DNA of 64,000 nucleotides, taken from the NCBI RefSeq assembly GCF_036370855.1, contig NC_088098.1, positions 34,847,981-34,911,980 on the forward strand, given 5' to 3'. A program made the position numbers and the translations under genes. This DNA comes from Dromaius novaehollandiae. Its lineage: Eukaryota > Chordata > Aves > Casuariiformes > Dromaiidae. Positions within the stretch are counted from its first letter, which is position 1. Each line of letters starts with the position of its first letter. The notes below the pieces were generated by a model, which saw only the letters and a list, made by a program, of their open reading frames with translations, did not search any database and was not told where the DNA came from. This document shows, piece by piece, positions 63,020 through 64,000 of the stretch.

Positions 63020-64000
63020 CTGGCAGATTAGAAGATTCATTTTTGTTACTGTTTTAGGAAAGCAAAATGAGATGACATGAGCCAAGGGAAACAGGACTAT
63101 CTGCCAGAATAGGACTGAGACCTCATTTACCTAGGCCAGGGAGAGAACTGTTCAATACAGACTATTTAAGCAAGGTGTCTGGTCTGAAGACCATGGTTAG
63201 TTTTCTACTGAGGTGCGTGTATTTGCACTGGGGTTGGCTGCTGTCAGCTGCCACAGTGCCTACTCCATAAATGACTTCTAACAGCACATGGTTTTTCCTC
63301 ACTTTCACAATGTTCATTAATTTAAATACAACAAATCATATCTAAAACTTCAGCTGGTTTTCAGTGGTTTTAGTACGTAAAATACTTTTACTCGACTGGT
63401 TGACAAAAAATATTTTTTCTCCCATAGTCTAACTTGGCACTCCGGTAAGCGTGGGGTGCAGCAGTTACACTGAATAGAAGTAGGGCAATCAACTCAGATT
63501 AAGCGCAGAAACAATTTTTAAGTCTCTATCAAGAAAGCGAAAATACAAATCTGGCTGGAAATGCCATGGGAAATCCTAACTTTCCAGTGAGCATTTGTAA
63601 GTCTCCTTTGGTGTTCTGAAATACCTAACTTCCTGAAATTTGTTCTATAAATATAACTTCACAGAAAAAAAAATCTAGCCTAGTACCAGTGCATAAAAAC
63701 CCCAAATTGACATGAAGTCTTAACTTTTCTTACCCAGGATGTAAGTAATTTACATGGCCTGTGATGCAGAGTAATCTTCCTTCTTTCCCTGCCCCCCTCA
63801 TATACATCCTTTCCTAGCAGTGATACACATATACAGTACTGACATTTAAAATACAATCAGCAAGGTAGATAACGAAGTTGTTCCAAATGAGTTGCAGCAC
63901 AGCTTTACGCAGGGTGTGACAGTCACAACCCCGTACACAGATACCAAAGCACCATGCAGTGCGGTTACAAAGCTTTCTGCGGAGCATGCTGTATGCCGCG
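63020..64000 (-). other. GRIP1: GRIP1 last intron, no exon seen
   Basis: Upstream of the last GRIP1 exon on the minus strand. I looked for the preceding PDZ7 exon (YDRLLQ type ending) and did not find it. Nothing else is recognisable. Confidence 0.5.

Noticed and set aside
1..64000. Prokaryotic-style systems, CRISPR arrays, operons, tRNA or rRNA genes, intact viral genes
   Set aside because: None seen; the sequence is vertebrate with intron-bearing genes and CR1/MIR repeats.

Overview
The window is bird nuclear DNA. The evidence is 5'-truncated CR1 retroposons of the avian type, low gene density, exons with GT..AG introns, and a conserved vertebrate gene order. Three loci could be recognised by comparing short translated stretches with remembered human proteins; no database search was possible.

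Layout. About 1-10.5 kb: intergenic, AT-rich, with an 18-bp minisatellite (7.51-7.89 kb) abutting a CR1 element (7.91-8.35 kb). About 10.5-22.65 kb, plus strand: collinear fragments of IRAK3 (IRAK-M), an inhibitory Toll/IL-1 receptor kinase-like protein. At least four fragments are clearly recognisable, but they carry frameshifts, in-frame stops, internal deletions and missing exons, so this looks like a unitary pseudogene. About 22.65-43.85 kb: intergenic, holding simple repeats, an ancient CR1-like fragment and a perfect inverted repeat; no gene was recognised. About 43.85-44.65 kb: a CpG-rich promoter and first exon. 44,081-60,455, plus strand: the complete coding region of HELB (DNA helicase B), 13 exons, predicted 1,050 residues. 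60.46-62.79 kb: the 3' flanks of two convergent genes. 62,786-63,019, minus strand: the last coding exon of GRIP1 (end of PDZ7 and the C-terminus).

The order IRAK3(+) - HELB(+) - GRIP1(-) matches human chromosome 12, which supports all three identifications. HELB keeps every helicase motif, the RPA-binding acidic residues and consensus CDK sites. The intact HELB frame also argues that the lesions in IRAK3 are real and not due to poor sequence quality. The three loci have no known functional link.

No mobile defence system, operon, CRISPR array or new multi-gene system was seen. The most notable observation is the apparent decay of IRAK3. Next is a promoter of HELB built on three tandem copies of a YY1-like ATGGCGGC unit, two of which supply in-frame upstream ATGs.
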